Shown here: positions 8,049 to 15,343 of the stretch, one piece after another
Numbering within the stretch: the first letter of the stretch is position 1
Layout of the letters: each line of letters begins with the position of its first letter
DNA from: Planotetraspora mira
Lineage (GTDB): Bacteria > Actinomycetota > Actinomycetes > Streptosporangiales > Streptosporangiaceae
Length of the DNA stretch: 64,000 bases
Direction: 5' to 3'
NCBI RefSeq assembly: GCF_016863275.1
Contig: NZ_BOOO01000034.1
Span: forward strand, 1 to 64,000
Notes under the pieces: model-generated
What the model saw: the letters and a program-made list of their open reading frames with translations, nothing else
Database searches by the model: none
Told to the model about the DNA's origin: nothing
Program-made: the position numbers and the translations under genes

Positions 8049-8807
8049 TTGACCGGCCTCCGGGTCCTGGCGGTGGACGACGAGCAGCCCGCTCTGGAGG
8101 ATCTGTCCTACCTCCTGCGGGCGGATCCACGCATCGGCGACGTCCTGACGGCCCGTGACGGCGCGGCGGCGCTCAAGCTGCTCGACCGGGCGATCGCGGA
8201 CGGCAGGCCGGTCGACGCGGTCTTCCTCGACATCCGCATGCGCGGTCTGGACGGCGTGGTGCTCGGCCGTCTGCTCACGCAGTTCACCAGCCCGCCGAAG
8301 GTCGTGTTCGTGACGGCCTACGAGGACCACGCGGTCGACGCGTTCGAGCTCAAGGCCGAGGACTACCTGCTCAAGCCCGTCAGGCCGGAACGGCTGACCG
8401 AGGCGATCAGACGGGTCTGCGGGAACAGGGACGTCATGGAGGCCGGGCCGCGGGCCGACACGATCCCGGTCGAGCTGGGCGGGGTGACCAGGTTCGTGGC
8501 CAGCACCGAGGTGAGGTACGTCGAGGCCCAGGGTGACTACGCGCGGCTCCACACGGCGACGGGAAGCCATCTGGTGCGCATCCCGCTCGCCGCGCTCGAG
8601 GAGCGATGGGCGTCCGCCGGATTCCTCCGGGTCCACCGCAGCCACCTCGTCGCGGTCAAGCACATCGAGGAGTTGCACATCGACTCGGGCAAGTGCGTGG
8701 TGCGCGTCGGCGGGGCCGAGATCCCGGTCAGCCGCCGTCACACCCGGGAGCTTCGCGACCTCCTCGTAAGGCGGGCCCGCAAGGCCAAACGGGAGGACGC
8801 GGAATGA
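8049..8807 (+). CDS. LytTR-family response regulator
   Basis: A 252-residue two-domain regulator. The receiver has the acidic pair Asp10/Asp11, phospho-acceptor Asp61 (VFLDIRM), the FVTAY switch threonine and LLKPV lysine. The C-terminal LytTR DNA-binding domain (about 140-245) contains YVEAQGDYARLHT and FLRVHRSHLV. LytTR proteins bind short direct repeats, but I could not find a convincing pair with the usual spacing nearby. The start is a TTG at 8049 with AGGAG about ten bases upstream. It pairs with the LytS kinase and most likely controls the downstream symporter genes; its stop lies seven bases before the next gene. Confidence 0.93.
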   Translation: MTGLRVLAVDDEQPALEDLSYLLRADPRIGDVLTARDGAAALKLLDRAIADGRPVDAVFLDIRMRGLDGVVLGRLLTQFTSPPKVVFVTAYEDHAVDAFELKAEDYLLKPVRPERLTEAIRRVCGNRDVMEAGPRADTIPVELGGVTRFVASTEVRYVEAQGDYARLHTATGSHLVRIPLAALEERWASAGFLRVHRSHLVAVKHIEELHIDSGKCVVRVGGAEIPVSRRHTRELRDLLVRRARKAKREDAE

Positions 8808-8814
8808 GCGAGCG

Positions 8815-9186
8815 ATGACGGGCAAGCCGCGCAGGGTCGTGGTGACCAGCCCGCGGACGGCCGCCGCCCGCAGGCCGCGCCACCCGCTGACCCGTGAGAT
8901 CGACGAGCAGACCCGCCTGGGCGAGGTCTACATGCGCTCGCTCGTGCGCACGCAGTTCCGCCTGGCGCTGTTCGTCTGCACGCTGCTCGCCTGCCTGGTG
9001 GGCGGGCTCCCGCTGCTGTTCCTCCTGGTCCCCGACCTGCGTTCCGCCCAGTTGCTGGGGCTGCCGCTGCCGTGGGTCGTGCTCGCCGGGCTCATCTATC
9101 CCGCGTTCATCGCGGGCGCGTGGCTCTACGTGTGGCAGGCCGAGCGCAACGAGCGTGACTTCGCCGACCTGGTGGAACGCCAGTGA
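8815..9186 (+). CDS. Small two-helix membrane protein, symporter partner (DUF485-like)
   Basis: A 123-residue protein with a basic N-terminus (about 1-40), an ExxxQTRLGEVYM-like amphipathic segment, and two transmembrane helices (about 48-72 and 82-105). A charged tail (QAERNERDFADLVERQ) ends it. The two-helix plan and the position directly before an SSS symporter match the DUF485 subunits that accompany ActP-type transporters, although it is more divergent than the copy at 10845. It overlaps the symporter start by GTGA, so the two are translationally coupled. It probably stabilises or modulates the transporter. Confidence 0.82.
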   Translation: MTGKPRRVVVTSPRTAAARRPRHPLTREIDEQTRLGEVYMRSLVRTQFRLALFVCTLLACLVGGLPLLFLLVPDLRSAQLLGLPLPWVVLAGLIYPAFIAGAWLYVWQAERNERDFADLVERQ

Positions 9187-10655
9187 GCATCGCCGCCGTC
9201 GTCGTCGTGGTGCTGGCGGCCATCCTCATCGGCGCGTTCGGGATCCGGATGTCACGCACGACCTCGGACTTCTACGTGGCCTCCCGTACGGTGTCGCCGC
9301 TGTGGAACGCGTCGGCGATCGGCGGGGAGTACCTGTCCGCGGCCTCCTTCCTCGGCATCGCCGGCCTGCTCATCACCTACGGCGCGGACATGTTGTGGCT
9401 GCCGGTCGGGTGGACCGGCGGGTACCTCGTGCTGCTCGTGCTCGTGTCGGCCCCGCTGCGCCGCTCGGGGGCCTACACGCTGCCCGACTTCGCGGAGGCG
9501 CGACTGGAGTCGATGGCGGTCAGGCGGGCCTCCAGCGTGCTGGTCGTGCTGATCGGCTGGTTCTACCTGATGCCGCAGTTCCAGAGCGCCGGGCTGGTCT
9601 TCCGCACCATCACGGGCGCGCCCGAATGGGCGGGGGGCCTGGTGGTCGCGGGCGTGGTCGCGGCCAACGTCCTGTCGGGCGGCATGCGCTCGATCACGTT
9701 CGTCCAGGCGTTCCAGTACTGGCTGAAGCTCACCGCGCTCGCCGTCCCGCTGGTGTTCATGCTGCTCGCATGGCGGTCCGACGGGTTTCCCGGCCTGCCG
9801 CCCGGCGATCCGTGGGCGCTGCCGCTGCACGGCCGGGAGCATCCCCTCTACGAGACCTACTCGCTGATCCTCGCCACGTTCCTCGGCACGATGGGGCTGC
9901 CCCACGTGCTGGTCCGCTTCTACACCAACCCCGACGGCCGGGCGGCCCGCCGTACGACCCTGGTGGTGCTGACGCTGCTCGGCGCCTTCTACCTCATGCC
10001 GGCGATCTACGGCTACCTCGGCAGGGTGTACGGCCTGCCGGCGACCGACACCGTGGTGTTGACGCTGCCCGGGCGGCTCGTCGGCGGCGTGGGCGGCGAA
10101 CTGCTGACCGCACTGATCACCGCGGGGGCGTTCGCCGCGTTCCTGTCCACCTCGTCCGGGCTGACCGTCTCGGTCGCGGGGGTGATCGCGCAGGACATCC
10201 TGCGGGGCGGCGTGCGCTCGTTCCGGGTGGCCACGGTCCTCGCGGTGGTCGTGCCGTTCGCGCTGGCGGGGACGGCCAGGTCGCTGCCCGTCGCCACCGT
10301 GGTCGGGCTGGCCTTCGCCGTCGCGGCGTCGTCGTTCTGCCCACTGCTCGTGCTGGGCATCTGGTGGCGGAGGCTGACGACGGTCGGCGCGATGTCCGGG
10401 CTGCTCCTCGGGGGCGGTCTCGCCTGCGCCGCCGTCCTGGCGACCATCACGGGCGGGCCGGACACGGGCTGGATGGGCGCGCTGCTGTCCCAGCCGGCCG
10501 CGTGGACGGTGCCCATCTCGTTCGCCGTGATGGTGGTGGTCTCCCTCCTCACGCCGTCGCGGGTGCCGGCGGGTGTCGCGCGCACGATGGTCCGCCTGCA
10601 CACTCCGGAGAGGCTGAACGTCGACCGCGGCGACTGGCGGCCCCGATCCCTGTGA
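9183..10655 (+). CDS. Sodium:solute symporter (SSS family, acetate/monocarboxylate type)
   Basis: A 490-residue protein with about 13 hydrophobic helices. It has the SSS family marks FYVASRTVSPLWNASAIGGE near the N-terminus, a GxxxSAASFLG motif, and GTMGLPHVLVRFYTNPDG, which closely matches ActP/MctC transporters. It should import a short carboxylate with Na+ or H+. The GTG start is embedded in the stop of the preceding small protein. The LytS/LytTR pair lies immediately upstream and a second, closer ActP-like couple downstream, which suggests two transporters with different substrates or affinities under one regulator. The substrate (acetate, pyruvate or propionate) is not decided by sequence. 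Confidence 0.9.
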   Translation: MSIAAVVVVVLAAILIGAFGIRMSRTTSDFYVASRTVSPLWNASAIGGEYLSAASFLGIAGLLITYGADMLWLPVGWTGGYLVLLVLVSAPLRRSGAYTLPDFAEARLESMAVRRASSVLVVLIGWFYLMPQFQSAGLVFRTITGAPEWAGGLVVAGVVAANVLSGGMRSITFVQAFQYWLKLTALAVPLVFMLLAWRSDGFPGLPPGDPWALPLHGREHPLYETYSLILATFLGTMGLPHVLVRFYTNPDGRAARRTTLVVLTLLGAFYLMPAIYGYLGRVYGLPATDTVVLTLPGRLVGGVGGELLTALITAGAFAAFLSTSSGLTVSVAGVIAQDILRGGVRSFRVATVLAVVVPFALAGTARSLPVATVVGLAFAVAASSFCPLLVLGIWWRRLTTVGAMSGLLLGGGLACAAVLATITGGPDTGWMGALLSQPAAWTVPISFAVMVVVSLLTPSRVPAGVARTMVRLHTPERLNVDRGDWRPRSL

Positions 10656-10675
10656 CGCGTTACCTCTGACGCGTT
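10653..10675. repeat. Duplicated stop-codon context TGACGCGTT
   Basis: TGACGCGTT at 10653-10661 contains the symporter stop codon and is repeated at 10667-10675, a 14-bp period. The spacing does not match paired LytTR sites. Confidence 0.7.
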
Positions 10676-10792
10676 CCTTACGGGGGCCTGCCGTTCGGCG
10701 CGCGGAACCGACCTCTCGCCGCATGCGGTGCTCGCGCGAACGAGCGCCCGCTACGGCTGGGCGACGGGACCGCGTCGGGGTCTCGTAAGGAA
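10674..10792. promoter_or_regulatory. Separated inverted repeat TTCCTTACG / CGTAAGGAA
   Basis: Perfect 9-bp arms lie at 10674-10682 and 10784-10792, on either side of the spacer between the two symporter couples. At this separation they would suit DNA looping between two operator sites, or chance. No stem-loop of this size is likely in RNA. Confidence 0.35.
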
Positions 10793-10813
10793 AGGGCCGC
10801 ACTCCTACGTTGA

Positions 10814-10829
10814 AGTGATTCAGATCACT
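10814..10829. promoter_or_regulatory. CRP-like palindrome before the DUF485/actP pair
   Basis: AGTGATTCAGATCACT is a palindrome with perfect 6-bp arms. It contains GTGA-N6-TCAC, the core of CRP/GlxR-type operators. It ends 15 bases before the GTG at 10845 and sits just upstream of the AAGGAGG ribosome site. So close to the start it would more easily block than activate transcription, unless the promoter lies well upstream. Confidence 0.5.
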
Positions 10830-10844
10830 GTCGAAGGAGGGCAT

Positions 10845-11171
10845 GTGACCGTACAACACGACTCATCGGTCTATGAGGAGATGCAGGCCAGCGAGCAGTT
10901 CCAGGAACTGCGTCGCCGGTACCGTTCCTGGGCCTTCCCGATGACCGTCGCGTTCCTGGCCTGGTACCTGCTCTACGTGGTGCTCTCGGGCTTCGCCCGC
11001 GGCTTCATGGGCACCAAGCTGCTCGGTGAGATCAATGTCGCGCTGGTGTTCGGCGTGCTGCAGTTCGTATCCACGTTCCTGATCGCCTGGGCGTACTCGC
11101 GCCACGCGGCCGGCAAGCTCGACCCGCTCGCCGACGAACTCCGTGCCCAGGTGGAGGAGAAGACCCAGTGA
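10845..11171 (+). CDS. DUF485 membrane protein, ActP partner
   Basis: A 108-residue protein with the typical DUF485 sequence: an N-terminal FQELRRRYRSWAFPM amphipathic stretch and two transmembrane helices (about 34-58 and 70-92). The WYLLYVVLSGFA and NVALVFGVLQF segments are characteristic. The open frame reaches back to 10728, but the GTG at 10845 has AAGGAGG just before it and begins the conserved region. It overlaps the symporter start by GTGA. In other bacteria this pair forms the acetate permease operon, and the small subunit is thought to support the transporter. A CRP-like palindrome lies just upstream. Confidence 0.92.
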   Translation: MTVQHDSSVYEEMQASEQFQELRRRYRSWAFPMTVAFLAWYLLYVVLSGFARGFMGTKLLGEINVALVFGVLQFVSTFLIAWAYSRHAAGKLDPLADELRAQVEEKTQ

Positions 11172-12778
11172 AACACGAGACACTCGCCACCATCCTGTTC
11201 CTGGTGTTCGTCGCCGGAACCCTGGCGATCACCTTCTGGGCCAGCCGCAACACGAAGACCGCCACCGACTACTACGCCGGCGGCCGCTCGTTCAGCGGTG
11301 TGCAGAACGGCCTGGCCATCGGCGGCGACTACATGTCGGCGGCGTCGTTCCTCGGCATCGCCGGGATCATCGCCCTGTCCGGCTACGACGGGTTCCTCTA
11401 CTCGATCGGCTTCCTCGTCGCCTGGCTGGTGGCGCTGCTGCTCGTCGCCGAGTTGATGCGCAACTCCGGCAAGTTCACGATGGCCGACGTGCTGGCGTTC
11501 CGGATGTCCCCGCGTCCGGTCCGCACGGCCGCCGGAGTCTCCACGATCGTCGTCAGCATCTTCTACCTGCTCGCGCAGATGGTCGGCGCGGGCGCCCTCG
11601 TGGGCCTGCTCCTGGGCATCACGTCGCAGTCGGGCAAGGTGTGGACGATCATCGCCGTCGGCCTGCTGATGGTGATCTACGTCGTCATCGGCGGCATGAA
11701 GGGCACCACCTGGGTGCAGATCGTCAAGGCCGTCATGCTGATGACCGGCGCGGCCCTGGTGACGCTGCTCGTCCTCGGCAAGTTCGGCTTCAACCTGTCC
11801 AGCCTGCTCGGCGACGCCGCCACGCAGAGCGGCAAGGGCGACGCCTTCCTCAACGCCGGTCTCAAGTACGGCACGGAGGCGCAGGGCGTCTGGGGCAAGA
11901 TCGACCTGATCAGCCTGGGGCTCGCGCTCGTGCTCGGCACGGCGGGCCTGCCGCACATCCTGATCCGCTTCTACACGGTGCCGACCGCCAGGGACGCCCG
12001 TAAGTCGGTCCTGTGGGGCATCGGCATCATCGGCGTGTTCTACCTGCTGACCCTCGTCCTCGGCTTCGGCGCCGCGGCCGTGGTCGGTTCGGAGAAGATC
12101 GCCGCGGCGAACGCGGCGGGCAACACGGCCGCGCCACAGCTCGCCGAGGCCATCGGCGCGGACATCTTCGGTGAGGTGGGCGGCACGATCCTGCTCGCCG
12201 TCATCGCCGCGGTCGCGTTCGCCACGATCCTCGCCGTCGTCGCCGGCCTCACGCTCGCCTCGTCGTCGAGCTTCGCCCACGACCTGTACGCCCACGTGTT
12301 CAAGCGGGGCCAGGTCACCGACAAGGAGGAGGTCCGGGTCGCGCGGATCGCCGCGTTCGTCATCGGCGCGATCGCGATCGCCCTCGCCATCCCCGCGCAG
12401 TCGCTCAACGTCGCCTTCCTGGTGGCCCTGGCCTTCGCGGTCGCGGCCTCGGGCAACCTGCCGGCGATCCTCTACAGCCTGTTCTGGAAGAGGTTCAACA
12501 CCGCCGGCGCGGTTTCGGCGATCTACGGTGGTCTGATCTCGGCGCTCATTCTCGTGATCTTCTCGCCGGCGGTCTCCGGCGCGAAGACCGCGATGTTCCC
12601 CGACGTGGACTTCCACCTGATCGAGCTGTCGAACCCGGGAATCTTCTCGATCCCGATCGGCTTCCTGTGCGGCTACCTCGGGACGATCTTCAGCAAGGAG
12701 TACAACGCGTCGAAGTACGCCGAGATCGAGGTCCGCTCGCTCACCGGCGTCGGCATGGAGAAGGCCTCCGAGCACTGA
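11168..12778 (+). CDS. actP: Cation/acetate symporter (ActP/MctC-like)
   Basis: A 536-residue SSS transporter with about 13 membrane helices. Diagnostic segments are DYYAGGRSFSGVQNG, GDYMSAASFLGIAG, AGLPHILIRFYTVP and a long loop before the final helices. It imports acetate or related monocarboxylates with a cation. The length and the KHETLATILFLV N-terminus match actinobacterial ActP/MctC proteins better than the symporter at 9183. It is coupled to the DUF485 gene by GTGA. The stop codon lies in the first of three 11-bp repeats and is followed by a very stable hairpin. The symbol is given by family resemblance; the precise substrate may include pyruvate or propionate. Confidence 0.92.
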   Translation: MKHETLATILFLVFVAGTLAITFWASRNTKTATDYYAGGRSFSGVQNGLAIGGDYMSAASFLGIAGIIALSGYDGFLYSIGFLVAWLVALLLVAELMRNSGKFTMADVLAFRMSPRPVRTAAGVSTIVVSIFYLLAQMVGAGALVGLLLGITSQSGKVWTIIAVGLLMVIYVVIGGMKGTTWVQIVKAVMLMTGAALVTLLVLGKFGFNLSSLLGDAATQSGKGDAFLNAGLKYGTEAQGVWGKIDLISLGLALVLGTAGLPHILIRFYTVPTARDARKSVLWGIGIIGVFYLLTLVLGFGAAAVVGSEKIAAANAAGNTAAPQLAEAIGADIFGEVGGTILLAVIAAVAFATILAVVAGLTLASSSSFAHDLYAHVFKRGQVTDKEEVRVARIAAFVIGAIAIALAIPAQSLNVAFLVALAFAVAASGNLPAILYSLFWKRFNTAGAVSAIYGGLISALILVIFSPAVSGAKTAMFPDVDFHLIELSNPGIFSIPIGFLCGYLGTIFSKEYNASKYAEIEVRSLTGVGMEKASEH

Positions 12779-12803
12779 TCAAGCACTGATCGAGCACTGA
12801 GTC
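12771..12803. repeat. Three 11-bp repeats across the actP stop
   Basis: AGCACTGATCA, AGCACTGATCG and AGCACTGAGTC follow one another. The first contains the actP stop codon. Two CCGCTGAG copies follow shortly after. The array looks like local slippage duplication. Confidence 0.8.
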
Positions 12804-12842
12804 ACCCGCTGAGTTACCGCTGAGCCTCTGTGGCTCTCTCCC

Positions 12843-12884
12843 GGTGAAGCCCGGCCGCGACCCCTCCCGCGGCCGGGCTTCACC
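12843..12884. terminator. Strong 17-bp stem terminator after actP
   Basis: GGTGAAGCCCGGCCGCG (12843-12859) pairs perfectly with 12868-12884 around an 8-base loop. There is no long T tract, as is usual for actinobacterial terminators. It should stop the symporter transcript and insulate the TetR gene. Confidence 0.85.
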
Positions 12885-12949
12885 GATTTCGCCCGATTTC
12901 GAACGATCACCTGTCCGCGGCGTCATGGTGTTGAGACCCCAGGTGCGGC

Positions 12950-12955
12950 TATCGT
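12950..12955 (+). promoter_or_regulatory. -10 box for a leaderless tetR transcript
   Basis: TATCGT ends six bases before the GTG at 12962 and no ribosome site is present. The identical hexamer and spacing occur before the ligD-type gene at 23049. Confidence 0.5.
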
Positions 12956-12961
12956 CGGCCC

Positions 12962-13516
12962 GTGGACGACCCGCTCGAGACCGCCAAGGCGAGGACCCGG
13001 ATCCTCGACGCCGCCGAGGAGTTGTTCGCGGGCGGCGGCTACGACGCGACGCCGACGGCCAGGATCGCCGAGTTGGCGGGCGTGCCGAAGGGCCTGGTCT
13101 TCCACTACTTCCCCCGCAAGATCGATGTGCTGGTCTCGCTCGTCGACGAGCGGACGCTGGTGACCGAGGAGGACGTCGAGGCCGTCCCCGGCGACCCCGC
13201 GGGCACGTTGTCGAAGCTGGCCCGCATGTTGCCGCTGCGGGCGTCTCCGGACATGCGGCGCATCCTGTTCCGCGAGGCCGACACCCACCGCTCCGTGCGG
13301 GACCGGCTCGGCCGGCTGAACGCCGAGATCATCAGACGGTCCAGGTTCGCCCTCGAACTCGCGCTGCCGGGCAGCCGGGGCGACGCGGCCCGGCTGGAGG
13401 CCGCGGCGGCCACGTTCGCCGCCGTCCTCCTCTACCAGGAGAGCCTCTGCCTGCTGACCGGCCACCACATCGACCCGGACGCGGTGGCCGAGCTGATCGC
13501 CCACGCCCTGGGGTAG
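12962..13516 (+). CDS. TetR family transcriptional regulator
   Basis: A 184-residue regulator. The N-terminal helix-turn-helix (about 10-55) has ILDAAEELFAGGGYDATPTARIA and the recognition-helix segment GVPKGLVFHYFPRK, both typical of TetR. The remaining helices form a ligand pocket whose sequence gives no substrate clue. It starts with GTG and is probably leaderless. It stands between the actP terminator and the convergent WS/DGAT gene (18 bp between stops), so it may control itself or a distant target. No palindromic operator is obvious in the 80 bp before it. Confidence 0.9.
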   Translation: MDDPLETAKARTRILDAAEELFAGGGYDATPTARIAELAGVPKGLVFHYFPRKIDVLVSLVDERTLVTEEDVEAVPGDPAGTLSKLARMLPLRASPDMRRILFREADTHRSVRDRLGRLNAEIIRRSRFALELALPGSRGDAARLEAAAATFAAVLLYQESLCLLTGHHIDPDAVAELIAHALG

Positions 13517-13534
13517 AGCCGCGACGCCCGACGG

Positions 13535-15106
13535 CTAGGCCGGGATCTTCTCCCTGACCGGAGGGGCCTGGCCGGGGACGGCGGCCTCCGTCCTCTCCGC
13601 CGGCTTGGCCGTCCGGGTCGTCTCGGGCGTTCCGGGCTCCTCCTTCTCCCCGACCTCCCCGACCTCCCCGACCAGCGCGAGCAGTTCGTCCATCGCCTCG
13701 CGGAGGTGGTCCATGACGTTCCAGACGTCAGGGACCAGGGTCGGGCACGCGACGACGCCGAAGTCGAGACGCCCGTCGTAGGACATGCAGGTGACGCTGA
13801 TCCCGCCGGTCACGTCGGTGACCACGGACATCGGGTGATAGGAGAGCATCCGGGCGCCGCACATGTACAGCGGGGCCCGAGGGCCGGGGACGTTCGAGAC
13901 GATGAGATTGACGCCCGTGCCGGTCATGCCCGCGAGCCGGAACAGCGCCGGTGTCGCCAGAGCGGAGAAGGCCGCGGGGAACATCGCGCACACGTCGGTC
14001 AGCCAGGTCCTGCGTGACAGCGCGAAGCGCCGCTTGGCCGCCGCCATGGTCGAGCGGACGGTGGCCAGCCGTTCCTTCGGGCACGCCACGTGGGTGGCCA
14101 GCGGTGCGATCATCGCGGAGATCTGGTTGCCGATCGTCTCGCCGCCGCGAGCCGTGCGGACCGCGACGGGGACGGCCGCGACCAGCGGCCGGTCGGGCAG
14201 TGCGTCGTGGGCGGCCAGCCAGCGCCGCATCGCCGACGAGCACAGGGTCATCACAACGTCGTTGGCGCTCATCCCGAACGAGCGGGCGACGGTCTTGACC
14301 TCGCTCATGGGGATCGAGCCGTAGGAGAAGGAGCGCTCGGCGGAGATCGGGCCGTTGAACGGCGTGCGAGGGGCGGCGAGGGGCGGCAGTTCGGGCAGGG
14401 GCCTGTCGTCGCCCGCGATACGCCGGGTCAGCTCCGCCATGAGCCGCGCGCCGGGCAGGGCGGCCACGACGGGGATGGCGTCGAGGTCGGCGGCGGCGCG
14501 CACGAGGGAGCGCAGCGTCTCGACGGGCTGGGTGATCGACCGGGCGAACGCGCCCGCGAGCATCGGCAGGAGCCCGGGCTCCGCGGCCGGCGTCACCTCG
14601 GGCGGGGCCTCGACGAGGCGCGGCTCGGGGGAGGGGTCGAGCAGCGAGACGAGGATCTCCGAGCCGGAGACGCCGTCGATGGCGCAGTGGTGGACCTTGG
14701 TGTAGACGGCCACCCGGCCGCCGGACAGGCCGTGGATCAGGTGCAACTCCCACAGCGGGCGCCCGCGGTCGAGCCGCCGGGCGTGGATCTCGGCCACGTG
14801 CGCCGCGAGTTGCCGGTCGTCGCCCGGCGCGGGGAGGGTCGACTCGTGGACGTGGTCGTCGAGGTCGAAGTCGGGGTCGTCGATCCAGTAGGGCCGGTCG
14901 AGCCCGAACGGCAGACCGGCGAGCCGCTTGCGCAGCGGAGGCGCCAGATGGATCCGCTCGCGCAGCAGGCCGATGAGGCACTGCCTGGTCACCGTGCCCG
15001 ACGGTGCCGACGACGGGTCCAAAATCGCCATGCCGGCCACGTGGGCGGCCGTCGTGCTGGACTCGACGCTCAGGAACTGCGCGTCGAGCGCCGTCAGCTG
15101 GCGCAT
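13535..15106 (-). CDS. Wax ester synthase / diacylglycerol acyltransferase (WS/DGAT)
   Basis: A 523-residue acyltransferase that joins acyl-CoA to diacylglycerol or a long alcohol, making storage lipid. The catalytic HHxxxDG motif is intact as HHCAIDG (His139, His140, Asp144). The N-terminal LTALDAQFLSVESST and the later SNVPGPRAPLY stretch are signature blocks of the family. The C-terminal 45 residues are a low-complexity Glu/Pro/Thr tail. The ATG at 15106 with GGGGGGAAG upstream is preferred to an in-frame GTG-region extension at 15142. It stands alone between tetR and polX genes, so its regulation is unknown. Several paralogues are normal in actinomycetes. Confidence 0.94.
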   Translation of the reverse strand: MRQLTALDAQFLSVESSTTAAHVAGMAILDPSSAPSGTVTRQCLIGLLRERIHLAPPLRKRLAGLPFGLDRPYWIDDPDFDLDDHVHESTLPAPGDDRQLAAHVAEIHARRLDRGRPLWELHLIHGLSGGRVAVYTKVHHCAIDGVSGSEILVSLLDPSPEPRLVEAPPEVTPAAEPGLLPMLAGAFARSITQPVETLRSLVRAAADLDAIPVVAALPGARLMAELTRRIAGDDRPLPELPPLAAPRTPFNGPISAERSFSYGSIPMSEVKTVARSFGMSANDVVMTLCSSAMRRWLAAHDALPDRPLVAAVPVAVRTARGGETIGNQISAMIAPLATHVACPKERLATVRSTMAAAKRRFALSRRTWLTDVCAMFPAAFSALATPALFRLAGMTGTGVNLIVSNVPGPRAPLYMCGARMLSYHPMSVVTDVTGGISVTCMSYDGRLDFGVVACPTLVPDVWNVMDHLREAMDELLALVGEVGEVGEKEEPGTPETTRTAKPAERTEAAVPGQAPPVREKIPA

Positions 15107-15290
15107 GGTCTTCCCCCCTGCTCGCTTCCGGAGTGTGACCATAATGGCGGCAGAGAGTTACCGGGACATTACTCAGGCATCTCCGGGAGATTCCTTCAGC
15201 ACGACGCGCTCGATCTCGCGTCGTCCGCGAACCGTCCGCCTAGCTGACTGCCGATGACCATTCCCCGTTCCAGTCGATGGAATGACCCGT

Positions 15291-15311
15291 GGTGTCGTAT
15301 TGGTGTCGTAT
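15291..15311. repeat. Tandem 10-bp repeat in the WS/DGAT upstream region
   Basis: GGTGTCGTAT occurs at 15291-15300 and 15302-15311, in the 237-bp spacer that holds the WS/DGAT promoter and the end of polX. A small hairpin TTCCA-GTCGA-TGGAA lies just to its left. Confidence 0.6.
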
Positions 15312-15343
15312 GACGTGCGTATGGCATGCGCAAAGGCCCGCGA

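Noticed and set aside
10653-10675. Paired LytTR binding site
   Set aside because: The two 9-bp copies repeat with a 14-bp period, too short for the usual LytTR spacing of about two helical turns.
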